Shown: piece after piece, positions 1 through 8,029 of the stretch
Layout: each line of letters opens with the position of its first letter
Numbering within the stretch: position 1 is the first letter of the stretch
Assembly: GCA_035630195.1 (NCBI GenBank)
Contig: DASQLD010000629.1
Coordinates: 1 to 15,730 of the forward strand
Source of the DNA: DASQDN01 sp035630195
Lineage (GTDB): Bacteria > Acidobacteriota > Terriglobia > Bryobacterales > Bryobacteraceae
DNA length: 15,730 nt
Direction: 5' to 3'
Program-made: the position numbers and the translations under genes
The notes under the pieces: model-generated
Databases searched by the model: none
Told to the model about the DNA's origin: nothing
What the model saw: only the letters and a program-made list of their open reading frames with translations

Positions 1-1233
1 ATAACGCGCGTTCGCGAGCGTGCTCTGGTGTCGGAGCGTATCGGCCAGCAGAGTGATGCTCTGCGCGTACTCCTTAGTTTTCTGGTACCCGACGAGAGTG
101 TCGGAGACGTCACGGAAGGCGCCGGTAATCGCTCTCTCATAATTGACCAAGACGCCTTGATACTGCGCCTGGGCGCTCCTATAGTCTCCCCTCCGCCTTC
201 CAGCGCTGAAAATAGGCACGTCAAGCACGCCCCCAAACCCGTACGCCAAGCCTGACCGGCTGATAATACCGAGCAGGTCGGATGTCTGGTAACCACCAGA
301 AGCGGTGAGAGTGATGCTCGGATAGAAAGCGGCCTTGGCTACTCCGACGCGCGCGTTGGCTGCAATCAACCGCTGCTCGGCTTCCCGTACGTCGGGTCGG
401 CGTTCGAGGAGAGCCGAAGGAAGGCCAGCCGGCACTTGCGGTGGTTGTGGCTGATCGAACAGGCCGACGCCGCGTGCAACAGTACCTGGTTGTTTCCCGA
501 GGAGAAAGTTGATCATGTTCTCCGTTTGCTCTTGCGCCCTCTCCAGTTGAGCAGCATCGGCTTGGGCGGAATGGACCAGGGTTTTGGCCTGGTCCAATTC
601 GAGCATGTTGGCAACACCGCCATCGAGGCGCGCTTGCACTAGATTCACTGAATCCTGGCGAGTCTTAATGGACTGCCGCACGAACTCGAGTTCGGTGTCA
701 TATTCCCGCAGGTCGAAATAGGCAGCGGCGACTTCTGCCACCAGGGCCTGCATCACGGCCTTCTGGTTCTCCTCAAGCGCCAAGAGATCAGCACGAGCGG
801 CCTCGGAGGCGCGGCGCAATCTGCCGAAGAGATCGATCTCCCAAGAAGCTAAGGCAAGGAGTCCGACGGTTGTCTCAAGCGGTGAGTTTACGCCCGAACG
901 GCCCGCGCCCACCTGGCCGTCGACTTGAGGATAGAGTCTGGAACGTGTCGCGGCAAGCTGGCCCTCGGCATCCAGCACGCGTTGCGCAGCGATACGGATG
1001 TCGTAGTTTGCGACCAACGCCTCCTTGATCAGCCCGCGCAGAACCTCATCCTGGAAGAGATCGAACCACTTCACATTCCCGAGCGAGGTTTGCGACGGCT
1101 GCGGCTCGCCGGCGCGGAACTGCGGAGGAGCCGGCAGATCCGGTCGCTTGTAGTTCGGACCTACCATGCAACCCGTTAACGTCAAAGTTACACAGACGAT
1201 GAAGATTCTGCAGCACATCATTCTTGAGCACAT
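1..1233 (-). CDS. RND efflux outer-membrane channel lipoprotein (OprM/NodT family), C-terminus cut by window edge
   Basis: Outer-membrane exit duct of the tripartite pump encoded directly upstream. I translated the reverse strand from the ATG at 1233 to base 1 and it stays open for 411 codons; the family is usually about 460-490 residues, so only the last part is missing. A lipoprotein signal is visible: hydrophobic residues 10-21, then the lipobox LTGC with Cys22, followed by MVGPNYKRP, the usual OprM-type start of the mature protein. Further in are the helical-hairpin repeats typical of the family (for example LERRPDVREAEQRL and the YFDLREYDTELEF region). The first ATG overlaps the last base of the pump's stop codon (TGATG) and has AAGGTGG 9 bp upstream, so I prefer it to the ATG pair at codons 5-6. 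Known of the family: trimeric channel spanning the outer membrane. Inferred: translated by coupling with the pump. Confidence 0.93.
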   Translation of the reverse strand, partial: MCSRMMCCRIFIVCVTLTLTGCMVGPNYKRPDLPAPPQFRAGEPQPSQTSLGNVKWFDLFQDEVLRGLIKEALVANYDIRIAAQRVLDAEGQLAATRSRLYPQVDGQVGAGRSGVNSPLETTVGLLALASWEIDLFGRLRRASEAARADLLALEENQKAVMQALVAEVAAAYFDLREYDTELEFVRQSIKTRQDSVNLVQARLDGGVANMLELDQAKTLVHSAQADAAQLERAQEQTENMINFLLGKQPGTVARGVGLFDQPQPPQVPAGLPSALLERRPDVREAEQRLIAANARVGVAKAAFYPSITLTASGGYQTSDLLGIISRSGLAYGFGGVLDVPIFSAGRRRGDYRSAQAQYQGVLVNYERAITGAFRDVSDTLVGYQKTKEYAQSITLLADTLRHQSTLANARY

Positions 1234-4200
1234 CAATGATGTCCACCTTCGAATGCTATTGCTGCGGCGGGAACTCTGCCATGCGCCGCCTGTCTGTTGC
1301 CCGTTAGCATATATGCGCCACGTTGGATCAGCACATACAGCAAGGGAATGAAAAACAATCCAACGGTAGAAGCCATCAACATCCCCGCAAACACCGCAAT
1401 ACCGATGCTCAACCGCGCCGCGGCGCCCGCTCCGTGCGCCAAGACAAGCGGGAGCACGCCAAGGATGAACGCCAAGGCGGTCATCATGATGGGGCGAAAG
1501 CGGAGTCGTGCGCCCTCAATAGCCGCTTCCGTCAGCCCCATGCCTTTCTTCTCGTGAGATTCCTTGGCAAACTCGACGATCAGGATGGCATTCTTCGCCG
1601 CGAGCCCCATCAGCGCCACAATGCCGATCTGGACATAGACATTGTTTTCGAGACCCGCCATCGTGACTCCGATGAATGCGCCAAATACGCAGATCGGCAG
1701 TCCCAGCAGAACAGAGAAGGGAACTGCCCAACTCTCATACTGCGCGGCGAGCACCAGGAATACGAAAATCATTGCCATGCCGAAGATAGGGCCTTGCGTG
1801 CCACCTGCCTGCTTTTCCTGATAGGCGATGCTGGTCCACTCGTAGCCGTAGCCCTGGGGTAGCTCCTTGGCCGCCACATCTTCCATGATCACGAGCGCCT
1901 CTCCCGTCGAGATTCCGGGTGCGTTTGCCCCATTGACCTCTGCCGTGCGGAACATGTTATAGCGTTGCAGAATATCCGGACCGGTGATCATATTAACCTT
2001 GCTCAAGGTTGACATCGGCACCATCGCGTTGTCCGCGGATCGTACATAGATGTCGTTAATGCTCTCCGGAGATTTGCGAAAGTCCTGCTCGGCCTGCAAC
2101 ATCACCTTGTAGGTTCGACCGAACAAATTGAAGTCGTTCACCTGCAGACCACCCAGATAGATTTGCAGGCCCTGGAACACGTCATTGACCGGAATGTTCA
2201 GGGTCCTGGCCTTATCGCGATCGATGTCCAGATTGATCTGTGGAATGGAGGTGCTGAACCCGGAGTAAATGCCGGTAATCTCTTTGCGTTGCGCCATGGC
2301 CTGCATGAACTTATCTTTCATGTCAGCGAGCTCCTGCGGCGGGCGGCCAACCCTGTCCTGCAATTCGAAAACGAACCCGGACGCGTTGCCAAGACCGTTG
2401 ATCGGCGGCGGCGGGAACACAAGAGAGACGGCTTCGGGATAGGAGGAGAACTTTTTCTGGGCGGCCGCGAGAATGCCTTTGATCTGTTCCTCGGCTCCGT
2501 GTCTTTCTTCCCACGGCTTGAGCATGGTGATGATCGATGCGTTGTTGGAAGTGTAGGCATTGGTCAGCAGGTTGAGTCCGCCCATGGTGAGCACTTCCTC
2601 AACGCCCGGTATGGCTTTCAAGTCCGCTTCGGCGCGACGCATCAACTGGTCGGTCCGCTCCATAGATGCGCCATCGGGAAGATTAAAAACCGAGAAGAAG
2701 TAGCCCTGGTCCTCATTGGGTACGAAGCCCGACGGCAGCTTCATGAGGAGACTGCCCGCCCCAAACCACAAGCCCACAAGGCATGCCATCCCGATCAGCG
2801 CGCGCCGCAGCAGAAAACGTACGCCTCCGAGATACCCTTCCGTGATCTTATCGAACACCCTGTTGAACCAGCGCAAAAAGATGCCGACCGGTCCGCGGAT
2901 TTCCTTGCGTGGCCTGAGCATCATAGAGCACAAGGCTGGCGTGAGGGTTAGCGCGACGATCACCGACAGGATCACTGAGACCGATATGGTAATGGCAAAC
3001 TGCCGGTAAAGCTGGCCGACAATGCCTCCCATGAAGGACACCGGCACAAAGACGGCGCACAGCACGAGACCGATGGCCACCACTGGCCCGCTCACTTCGT
3101 CCATTGCCTTCTCGGTAGCTTCGAGCGGACTTAGCCCATGACCGATGTGATGCTCCACGGCTTCGACCACCACGATGGCATCGTCCACTACGATACCGAC
3201 CGCCAGTACAACCGCCAGCATGGTCAGCGTATTGATCGAGAAGCCGAGAACCATGAAAGCGGCGAAGGTTCCGATCAGGGACACGGGAACGGCCAGCATG
3301 GGAATGAATGTAGCTCGGAAGTTGCCGAGAAAAATGAAGACCACAATCAGTACGAGGATGATCGCATCTCGCAGCGCCAGAAAGACCTCATGGATGGCGA
3401 CCTCGACGAACTTCGTGGTGTCCAGGGAGACGCGATATTCGAGGCCGGGCGGGAAAGTCTTGCTGGCCTCGTCCAACAGGTTCCGGACGCTCGCAACCGT
3501 CTGAAGGGCGTTGGCGCCGGGTAGCTGATAGATGATGAGAACGGTTGCCGGAATGCCGTCTTTGCGGCCAAAGCTCGTATAGCTCTTGCCGGAGAGTTCC
3601 GCGCGAGCGACATCCTTCATCCTGAGGATCGACCCATCCGGCAGCGTGCGGACAATCATGTTCTCGAATTCCGCCGCTTCCGTCAGACGGCCTTTGACGT
3701 TGATCGTGTACTGGAACTGCGTGCCTGACTTGGCCGGCGGTTGTCCAACCTGGCCCGCGGGCGCTACGAGATTCTGTTCGCTGATCACGTTGGCCAGGTC
3801 GGATCCCGTCAGGCCCAGTTTCGCCAGCTTGTCGGGTCTCACCCAGAAACGCATTGCGTAGTCGCGCTGTCCGACGATCATCGTCGATCCGACGCCCGGA
3901 GTTCGCGCAATCGGATCAACCAAGTTGATGGAAGTGAAGTTGGAGAGGAATGTCTCGTCAAACGTGCTGTTGGGCGAGTAGACGGAGATTGCCAGCAGAA
4001 TATCGGGCGATTTCTTTTTAACTGAGATGCCCGCTGCAACGGCTTCCTTGGGTAACTTAGCCGTCGCTTTGTTGACCCGGTTGTTGATGTCGACGTTCGC
4101 CAGATCGAGGTCGGCGCCAACCTTGAAGGTGCAAGTCAACACGTAACGGCCGTCGCTTGAGGATTTCGAGGACATGTAAATCATGTTCTCGGCGCCGTTG

Positions 4201-4406
4201 ACTTCTGCTTCAACGTTGGTAGCGATCGACTGTTCGACGGTCTCCGAGTTGGCGCCCGGATAGTTGATTTCGACTTCAACTGTCGGCGGAGAAATCGGTG
4301 GATACTGCGCGATCGAAAGACTGCTAATGCTAATTCCTCCCGCAATCATGATGATTAGGGAGATGACAATAGCAGTGACGGGATGATGGATGAAGTATTT
4401 CGCCAC
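1233..4406 (-). CDS. RND multidrug efflux pump, inner-membrane subunit (AcrB/MexB, HAE-1 family)
   Basis: Proton-driven transporter that moves hydrophobic or amphiphilic compounds from the periplasm/inner membrane into the outer-membrane channel. At 1057 residues it is full length for AcrB-type pumps. The hallmark proton-relay residues are all visible: Asp408-Asp409 in GIVVDDAIVVVE (TM4), Lys938 in GLAAKNAILIVEFAKE (TM10), Arg971 in ARLRFRP and Thr976 just after it. The N-terminal MAKYFIHHPV and the QYPPISPPTVEVEINYPGA segment are typical of the family, and two large periplasmic loops separate the two six-helix halves. The start is GTG at 4406, preceded by CAGGAG with a 7-bp spacer; it lies 2 bp after the adaptor's stop. 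The exact substrate cannot be read from sequence; the family resemblance is to general drug/solvent pumps, not to the heavy-metal (CusA) branch, as the DD motif shows. Confidence 0.97.
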   Translation of the reverse strand: MAKYFIHHPVTAIVISLIIMIAGGISISSLSIAQYPPISPPTVEVEINYPGANSETVEQSIATNVEAEVNGAENMIYMSSKSSSDGRYVLTCTFKVGADLDLANVDINNRVNKATAKLPKEAVAAGISVKKKSPDILLAISVYSPNSTFDETFLSNFTSINLVDPIARTPGVGSTMIVGQRDYAMRFWVRPDKLAKLGLTGSDLANVISEQNLVAPAGQVGQPPAKSGTQFQYTINVKGRLTEAAEFENMIVRTLPDGSILRMKDVARAELSGKSYTSFGRKDGIPATVLIIYQLPGANALQTVASVRNLLDEASKTFPPGLEYRVSLDTTKFVEVAIHEVFLALRDAIILVLIVVFIFLGNFRATFIPMLAVPVSLIGTFAAFMVLGFSINTLTMLAVVLAVGIVVDDAIVVVEAVEHHIGHGLSPLEATEKAMDEVSGPVVAIGLVLCAVFVPVSFMGGIVGQLYRQFAITISVSVILSVIVALTLTPALCSMMLRPRKEIRGPVGIFLRWFNRVFDKITEGYLGGVRFLLRRALIGMACLVGLWFGAGSLLMKLPSGFVPNEDQGYFFSVFNLPDGASMERTDQLMRRAEADLKAIPGVEEVLTMGGLNLLTNAYTSNNASIITMLKPWEERHGAEEQIKGILAAAQKKFSSYPEAVSLVFPPPPINGLGNASGFVFELQDRVGRPPQELADMKDKFMQAMAQRKEITGIYSGFSTSIPQINLDIDRDKARTLNIPVNDVFQGLQIYLGGLQVNDFNLFGRTYKVMLQAEQDFRKSPESINDIYVRSADNAMVPMSTLSKVNMITGPDILQRYNMFRTAEVNGANAPGISTGEALVIMEDVAAKELPQGYGYEWTSIAYQEKQAGGTQGPIFGMAMIFVFLVLAAQYESWAVPFSVLLGLPICVFGAFIGVTMAGLENNVYVQIGIVALMGLAAKNAILIVEFAKESHEKKGMGLTEAAIEGARLRFRPIMMTALAFILGVLPLVLAHGAGAAARLSIGIAVFAGMLMASTVGLFFIPLLYVLIQRGAYMLTGNRQAAHGRVPAAAIAFEGGHH
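1243..1249 (-). promoter_or_regulatory. Ribosome binding site for the outer-membrane channel gene
   Basis: AAGGTGG on the minus strand, 9 bp before the ATG at 1233 and inside the last codons of the pump gene. It supports the overlapping TGATG start rather than the in-frame ATG pair 12-15 bases further in. Confidence 0.55.
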
Positions 4407-4408
4407 GG

Positions 4409-5746
4409 CTAGGCTCCTGTTTTCGGGGAGGGGGTTTCAGAGGTCGCAGGCTGCTCCGACGCTTTCACTGTGCTCCCGGGGCGGGCTTTCTGAATACCTT
4501 CGACGATCACTCGCTCTCCGGCCTTTACACCCTCGGTGATTATGTAGTCTTGACCGACTCGATCGCCGAGCGTGACGCTGCGCAGCGCGACCTTGTTGTT
4601 GTCTCCGACTACGTAGACTACGTTGGAGCTTTGCATCTGCGTTACGGCTTTTTGGGGGACGAGGAGAGCGTTTTCCGCCACTGTCGCGGCCACCCGGACA
4701 CGACCGAACTGACCGGGTCTGAGCACGGCTTTGGGATTGGGGAACTCGGCAACGAGACTCAGTGTTCCGGTTTTCAGGTCTACCGCGCGATCGGCGATGA
4801 TGATGCGTCCCGTTTCCGGGAAAATGGTGCCGTCAGCCAGGATCAGCTGCAGGTCACTACGACCCTTCATCCGACCCTCCCGTTTCATACGCTCGTACAT
4901 CAGGTACTCACGCTCACTGAGGCTTACGTACACACGCATCGGATTGACACTCGAGACCGTGGTCAGCAGAGTTGCATCATTCTGACCTACGAGATTCCCG
5001 GGCGCCACCTGCCGTATGCCGGCGATACCAGCTATGGGCGATGTGATGGTGCAGTATTCTACATTCAGTTTGGCTTGACGAATACTGGCATTGGCGGCCT
5101 CGACCGCCGCTTTCCCCTGTAGTATGGATGAGGCCTGGTTAACCTTGGCAGTGCTGAGAGATGCCTGCCTGGCTTCCAGGTCGGCGTTGGCCCCCTGCTG
5201 GACAGCGAGGGCGTTGTCATAATCCTGTAGCGGAACGGCCTGTATCGCGGCCAAAGGCTTGAGCCGGTTGACGTCCTGGTTCGCCTTGTTCAATTGTGCC
5301 AACGCGATCTGAACGTTGGCCTGGGCGGTCATAACGACGGATCTTTCCTGAGCCTCAGTCAAATCCGCCTGGGCTTTGGCGAGTTGAGCCTGAGCCTGCA
5401 AGAGCTGGGCTTCATATTCTCTCGGGTCCAGCGTAAAGAGCACTTGACCCGCCTTCACCATGATTCCTTCGGTGTACTTCTGAGCCTGAAGAAAGGACTT
5501 TACGCGGGCACGTACTTCCACTGTGTCGGTCGCATCCGTGCGAGCTGTCAATTCCGTGAATAACGGGACCGTTTTTTGGACAACCGGGGCTACGACGACC
5601 GAAACGGCTGGCGCCTCTGGCGCGGCCTTTGCCTCAGCATGACTCTTGTCTTCCCCGCAACTTACAAGCAGAATGGCTGTCGTGCACAGGCAGGCGGTAA
5701 TTGGCGCTGACCGCCGCCGCAACCGGTATTCAAGTGGCGAACTCAT
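4409..5746 (-). CDS. RND efflux periplasmic adaptor lipoprotein (AcrA/MexA, membrane-fusion protein)
   Basis: Periplasmic adaptor that links the inner-membrane pump to the outer-membrane channel. The 445-residue protein starts with a basic N-region, a hydrophobic stretch and the lipobox LVSC (Cys30), so it is likely lipid-anchored like AcrA/MexA. In order: first half of the lipoyl domain at about 75-110 (ending VLFTLDPREYEAQL), a long coiled-coil hairpin at about 110-215 rich in Ala/Gln/Leu heptads (LLQAQAQLAKAQADLTEAQ), the second lipoyl half at about 225-260 (VEYCTITSPIAGIAG), a beta-barrel domain to about 345 and the membrane-proximal domain to about 430. The C-terminal tail is Pro/Thr/Ser-rich. 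GGAG lies 4 bp before the ATG, a rather short spacing. This is the first gene of the efflux operon; its stop is 2 bp before the pump start. Confidence 0.95.
   Translation of the reverse strand: MSSPLEYRLRRRSAPITACLCTTAILLVSCGEDKSHAEAKAAPEAPAVSVVVAPVVQKTVPLFTELTARTDATDTVEVRARVKSFLQAQKYTEGIMVKAGQVLFTLDPREYEAQLLQAQAQLAKAQADLTEAQERSVVMTAQANVQIALAQLNKANQDVNRLKPLAAIQAVPLQDYDNALAVQQGANADLEARQASLSTAKVNQASSILQGKAAVEAANASIRQAKLNVEYCTITSPIAGIAGIRQVAPGNLVGQNDATLLTTVSSVNPMRVYVSLSEREYLMYERMKREGRMKGRSDLQLILADGTIFPETGRIIIADRAVDLKTGTLSLVAEFPNPKAVLRPGQFGRVRVAATVAENALLVPQKAVTQMQSSNVVYVVGDNNKVALRSVTLGDRVGQDYIITEGVKAGERVIVEGIQKARPGSTVKASEQPATSETPSPKTGA
4414..4419 (-). promoter_or_regulatory. Ribosome binding site setting the GTG start of the RND pump
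   Basis: CAGGAG on the minus strand, inside the final codons of the adaptor gene, with 7 bp to the GTG at 4406. It justifies the non-ATG start, which gives the MAKYFIHHPV N-terminus expected for AcrB-like pumps. Confidence 0.7.
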
Positions 5747-6215
5747 ACGACTCCAATCGGAGAACCAAGCTTTTCCTTACGCGGCTAACGATTCACGACA
5801 TGAGGCCCAAGATCCACAATTTTTTCTCACGAGGGGCGCCTGCTCGGCGGCCATACGGTGCGGAGCGAATATGCAATGCCCCACATGTAGAGCAAGAAAA
5901 AAAGCCTGTGGGAGAAGTCTCCGCATCAGCAGCACCGAGACGTGTCGCATAGGGCGCCAGGTTGGATCTGCAATACGATGCTTCCATATACCCTCAAAAG
6001 CCGCCCGAAAACCTCGCTTGTTAAATCCCACGCGCGCAACGGGAGCCCGACACCTCAGAGCATTTGAGACTCCGGAGAAGCCTATACGAACCACATCGCG
6101 ATCTTGTTTGGGGGCAGCCCTCGCAGCACGGGGCACGCACCGTGACGTGCCCGCTTGCTAGAGAATCTTTCCGCGTCTGTCGCTAGTCTGGACCCCGCGC
6201 GGAGAGGAGGGAGGC
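5747..6215. other. Intergenic region between sigma factor gene and efflux operon
   Basis: 469 bp between the end of the ECF sigma gene and the adaptor start, both on the minus strand. Short open frames exist on both strands but their translations are Arg/Ala/Cys-rich, have no signal peptide or recognisable motif, and look like chance. I see no zinc-finger or transmembrane anti-sigma factor. A 7-bp inverted repeat (GGGCACG, 6131-6137, with CGTGCCC, 6146-6152) lies 64 bp past the sigma stop; it has no T-run and is only a weak terminator candidate. The efflux operon promoter is presumably here, but no convincing -35/-10 pair stands out. Confidence 0.5.
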
Positions 6216-6890
6216 TTACGCGCTCATTACGGCGGAAGACTTACTGGACCGTTGATTGAGTGAACGCGTCGCCTGCGGTAGTGGCGAGAGCGTTGCGATA
6301 TTGTCGTGGTGGCGCTTTAACCGCAGACGCAACTCGATCCGAGCCCGCAGGAGCCGGGACTTGGCTGCCGGCACACTGATTTGGAGCGCCTCGGCCACGG
6401 CTGACATTGGCAACTCCTGAATATCACGCAGCAGGATCGCCTTGCGTAGGAACAGGGGAACACCTCGAATTTCGGTGCTTAAGACCTCTTTCATTTGATT
6501 GGAAGCTGACTCACGTTCAGGGTCCGGACCGCACTCCCGCAACTCGAGAGGGCAGGCGTGCGCTCCGCGCGAATCGTCATCCAGATACACAAAATGCGCG
6601 CGTCGCTTGTCGCGCATGAACATGAGACATTGGTTGACGACGATTCGTAAGAGCCAGGTGACGAACTCGGCTTCGCCTTGATACTGGGCGAGATGCATGT
6701 GCGCCTTTAGCAATGCGATCTGCACCTGATCCTCGGCATCGCAGTGGTTGCGAAGATACATGGTTGCCAGTTCAACGCACCTGCGATTGTGCCGGCGCAC
6801 CAGTTCTCCAAACGCCTCCTTGTCCCCAAGCCGGGCTGAATCTACAAGCACGCGATCGGGCGGATTGAATGTTCGGTTGAGACTTTGCAT
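6216..6890 (-). CDS. ECF-type RNA polymerase sigma-70 factor
   Basis: Alternative sigma factor that redirects RNA polymerase to a dedicated promoter set. The 224-residue protein has only the two ECF domains: sigma-2 at about 24-98 (DKEAFGELVRRHNRRCVELA, then DAEDQVQIALLKAH, then FVTWLLRIVVNQCLMFMRDKRR) and sigma-4 at about 143-193, with the helix-turn-helix SAVAEALQISVPAAKSRLLR preceded by LRKAILLRDIQEL. Residues 100-142 form an acidic/Ser-rich linker. A 30-residue C-terminal tail rich in Ser/Leu/Gln follows sigma-4. The start is well supported: GGAGGA 4 bp before the ATG at 6890. No anti-sigma gene lies on either side, so how its activity is controlled is unknown. It reads toward the efflux operon 469 bp away; control of that operon is possible but unsupported by any promoter match I can see. 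Confidence 0.92.
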   Translation of the reverse strand: MQSLNRTFNPPDRVLVDSARLGDKEAFGELVRRHNRRCVELATMYLRNHCDAEDQVQIALLKAHMHLAQYQGEAEFVTWLLRIVVNQCLMFMRDKRRAHFVYLDDDSRGAHACPLELRECGPDPERESASNQMKEVLSTEIRGVPLFLRKAILLRDIQELPMSAVAEALQISVPAAKSRLLRARIELRLRLKRHHDNIATLSPLPQATRSLNQRSSKSSAVMSA

Positions 6891-7084
6891 TTGTTCCTCC
6901 TCATCGAAAGATCAGCGACACGAGAGGACACGGTGTAGGCAACTCGACTGCCAGAACACAGCGGCAGCATGGACAGTTTGTTTTCAACGCTTGGGCTATT
7001 TGTGTTGATAGAAACGCAGAGGAACTGGCCCAAATTGGAGAGACGGGTTCCAGCACCTGCGCCCTTTGGGGCAGCCTCGACGAT

Positions 7085-7108
7085 GGCAGACCACACGTGA
7101 GGTCTGCC
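7085..7108. promoter_or_regulatory. Nearly perfect 24-bp palindrome, candidate operator or hairpin
   Basis: The arms GGCAGACC (7085-7092) and GGTCTGCC (7101-7108) are exact inverted repeats, and the centre is ACACGTGA, itself containing the palindrome CACGTG. Eleven of twelve half-site positions are symmetric about 7096/7097. No T-run follows on either strand, so a dimeric-regulator binding site is more likely than an intrinsic terminator. It is 195 bp upstream of the sigma factor start, so a link with that gene is possible but unproven. Confidence 0.5.
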
Positions 7109-7217
7109 TCGTGGACCAGCTTCGCGGGTGAACGTGCTGGCTACGTTGAGTTGATCAGTGCGCTCGGCGGGATCGCAGGTGTTCCGAAAATCGCGATAGG
7201 AGTTTCAATCGCAGGAT

Positions 7218-7277
7218 GTTAAGCGAACCTCGTTTAAGCGACCCACGTTTAAGCGAACCACGTTTAAGCGAACCACG
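7218..7277. repeat. Four tandem 15-bp direct repeats
   Basis: Head-to-tail copies at 7218-7232, 7233-7247, 7248-7262 and 7263-7277. The last two are identical, TTTAAGCGAACCACG; the second differs at one base (GACCCACG) and the first at two (leading G, CTCG). In one minus-strand frame the unit encodes RGSLK, and two of the three substitutions are silent there, but that frame has no credible start. The array could be a set of protein-binding sites or a simple minisatellite. Confidence 0.85.
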
Positions 7278-7426
7278 TGGGTGTTGATCCGCATTCTCGT
7301 CGCGAGCATGGATCGCGCATGCGGCAGAGGCATGCCGAAGTATGCCCCTTCCCGCAGTATTTAGAAGTTCCAAGCGTCAGACACAGGTGGGAGTGCTGAC
7401 AGTGGTTACAACAATCGAGCTATTGC

Positions 7427-8029
7427 TTAAGGTACGTCGCTAAGCTCAATCAACAATACTCCTACCAAGGCTGGCGTAGCCACCGTTTTCGGAGAATCAG
7501 TCTTGCCGGTGACATTTCTTGACCGAGACACCACTGTTGAGGGAACGGTCGTAACCACCGTACCCTTTATTCGCATGCCTTCGCGAAGGTCGGCCAATGT
7601 CATATCCTTGCCATTAACATTGAACTTCGTCCCTTCGGGAACCCTGAAGTGCTTGGTCTTGTCGCCCGAGGAGATGGTGAGGTTTGGAGGTTTCGCCTCC
7701 ACCACCTTGACGTCTACAGTTCGGATCTCGGAAACAAGCCTTTCTTCGGTGGTGGTGGTGATGGTCTGTGTCAACTTCGTTCCAGGCTTGAGGTCCTGTA
7801 CGCTGACCTGATTTCCGTCGACCGACAGTTTGTAATCACTGGGAACCACGAAGTGTTTGAGCGTACCGTCTTCCATTTTCACAGTCAAATCGTTCCCAGA
7901 CGCATATACTACTGTTGCCCGATTCACATCGAACTGGTGGGTAGTTTGCGCAAATGCGCAAACAGAGAGTGTGGACAGCAACGCAAGTGTGCATCGTCGC
8001 CAGAATGTATTAACCGCAATTCTATTCAT
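7427..8029 (-). CDS. Secreted protein with duplicated domain; paralogue of the sortase substrate, lacking a sorting signal
   Basis: Unnamed family; function unknown. The 200-residue product has a Sec signal peptide (basic WRR near residue 11, hydrophobic core, likely cleavage after AFA at residue 27). The mature part is two tandem copies of a beta-rich unit of about 65 residues: copy 1 around GNDLTVKMEDGTLKHFVVP...DGNQVSVQDLKPGTKLTQT and copy 2 around PNLTISSGDKTKHFRVPEGTKFNVNGKDMTLADLREGMR. The same two units make up the body of the LPKTA protein at 9008-9820, with near-identical landmarks (VPEGTKF against VPDGTKF; DLREGM against DLRKGM). This copy ends LLIELSDVP, where the other has LLIEEAP and continues into a Pro/Ala linker and anchor, so it should be free in the periplasm or secreted. 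The ATG has GGAG 7 bp upstream. It is divergent from the sortase gene. Confidence 0.85.
   Translation of the reverse strand: MNRIAVNTFWRRCTLALLSTLSVCAFAQTTHQFDVNRATVVYASGNDLTVKMEDGTLKHFVVPSDYKLSVDGNQVSVQDLKPGTKLTQTITTTTEERLVSEIRTVDVKVVEAKPPNLTISSGDKTKHFRVPEGTKFNVNGKDMTLADLREGMRIKGTVVTTVPSTVVSRSRNVTGKTDSPKTVATPALVGVLLIELSDVP

Larger units (their letters stand above)
6891..7426. other. Intergenic region with palindrome and tandem repeats
   Basis: 536 bp between the sigma factor start and the stop of the next minus-strand gene. I found no credible coding sequence: the one minus-strand frame over the repeats (7155-7373) would need a TTG start with no ribosome binding site. The stretch holds a 24-bp palindrome (7085-7108) and four 15-bp tandem repeats (7218-7277), both listed separately. 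The sigma gene promoter should lie in its left part, but no clear -35/-10 pair was identified. Confidence 0.55.

Noticed and set aside
2163..2951. Plus-strand 262-residue frame
   Set aside because: It is wholly antisense to the RND pump gene and is a mirror of its codon pattern.
5777..6136. Minus-strand 119-residue frame, considered as an anti-sigma gene
   Set aside because: No zinc-binding HxxxCxxC motif, no clear membrane helix and no ribosome site; it looks like random high-GC coding.
6131..6152. Inverted repeat GGGCACG/CGTGCCC after the sigma gene as terminator
   Set aside because: Seven-base stem without a T-run and 64 bp from the stop; not strong enough to call as a terminator.
5646..6161. 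Plus-strand 171-residue frame across the gap before the efflux operon
   Set aside because: It begins inside the adaptor gene on the opposite strand and its translation is Arg/Ala/Cys-rich without domain or signal features.
7155..7373. Minus-strand 72-residue frame containing the RGSLK repeats
   Set aside because: It would start at TTG, has no ribosome binding site, no recognisable motif and a composition typical of chance frames; only the tandem repeat itself is real.
7427..8029. Frameshift having removed an LPxTA signal from the short paralogue
   Set aside because: I looked at the sequence past its stop on the minus strand for a sorting signal in other frames and found none, so the short form appears to be complete.
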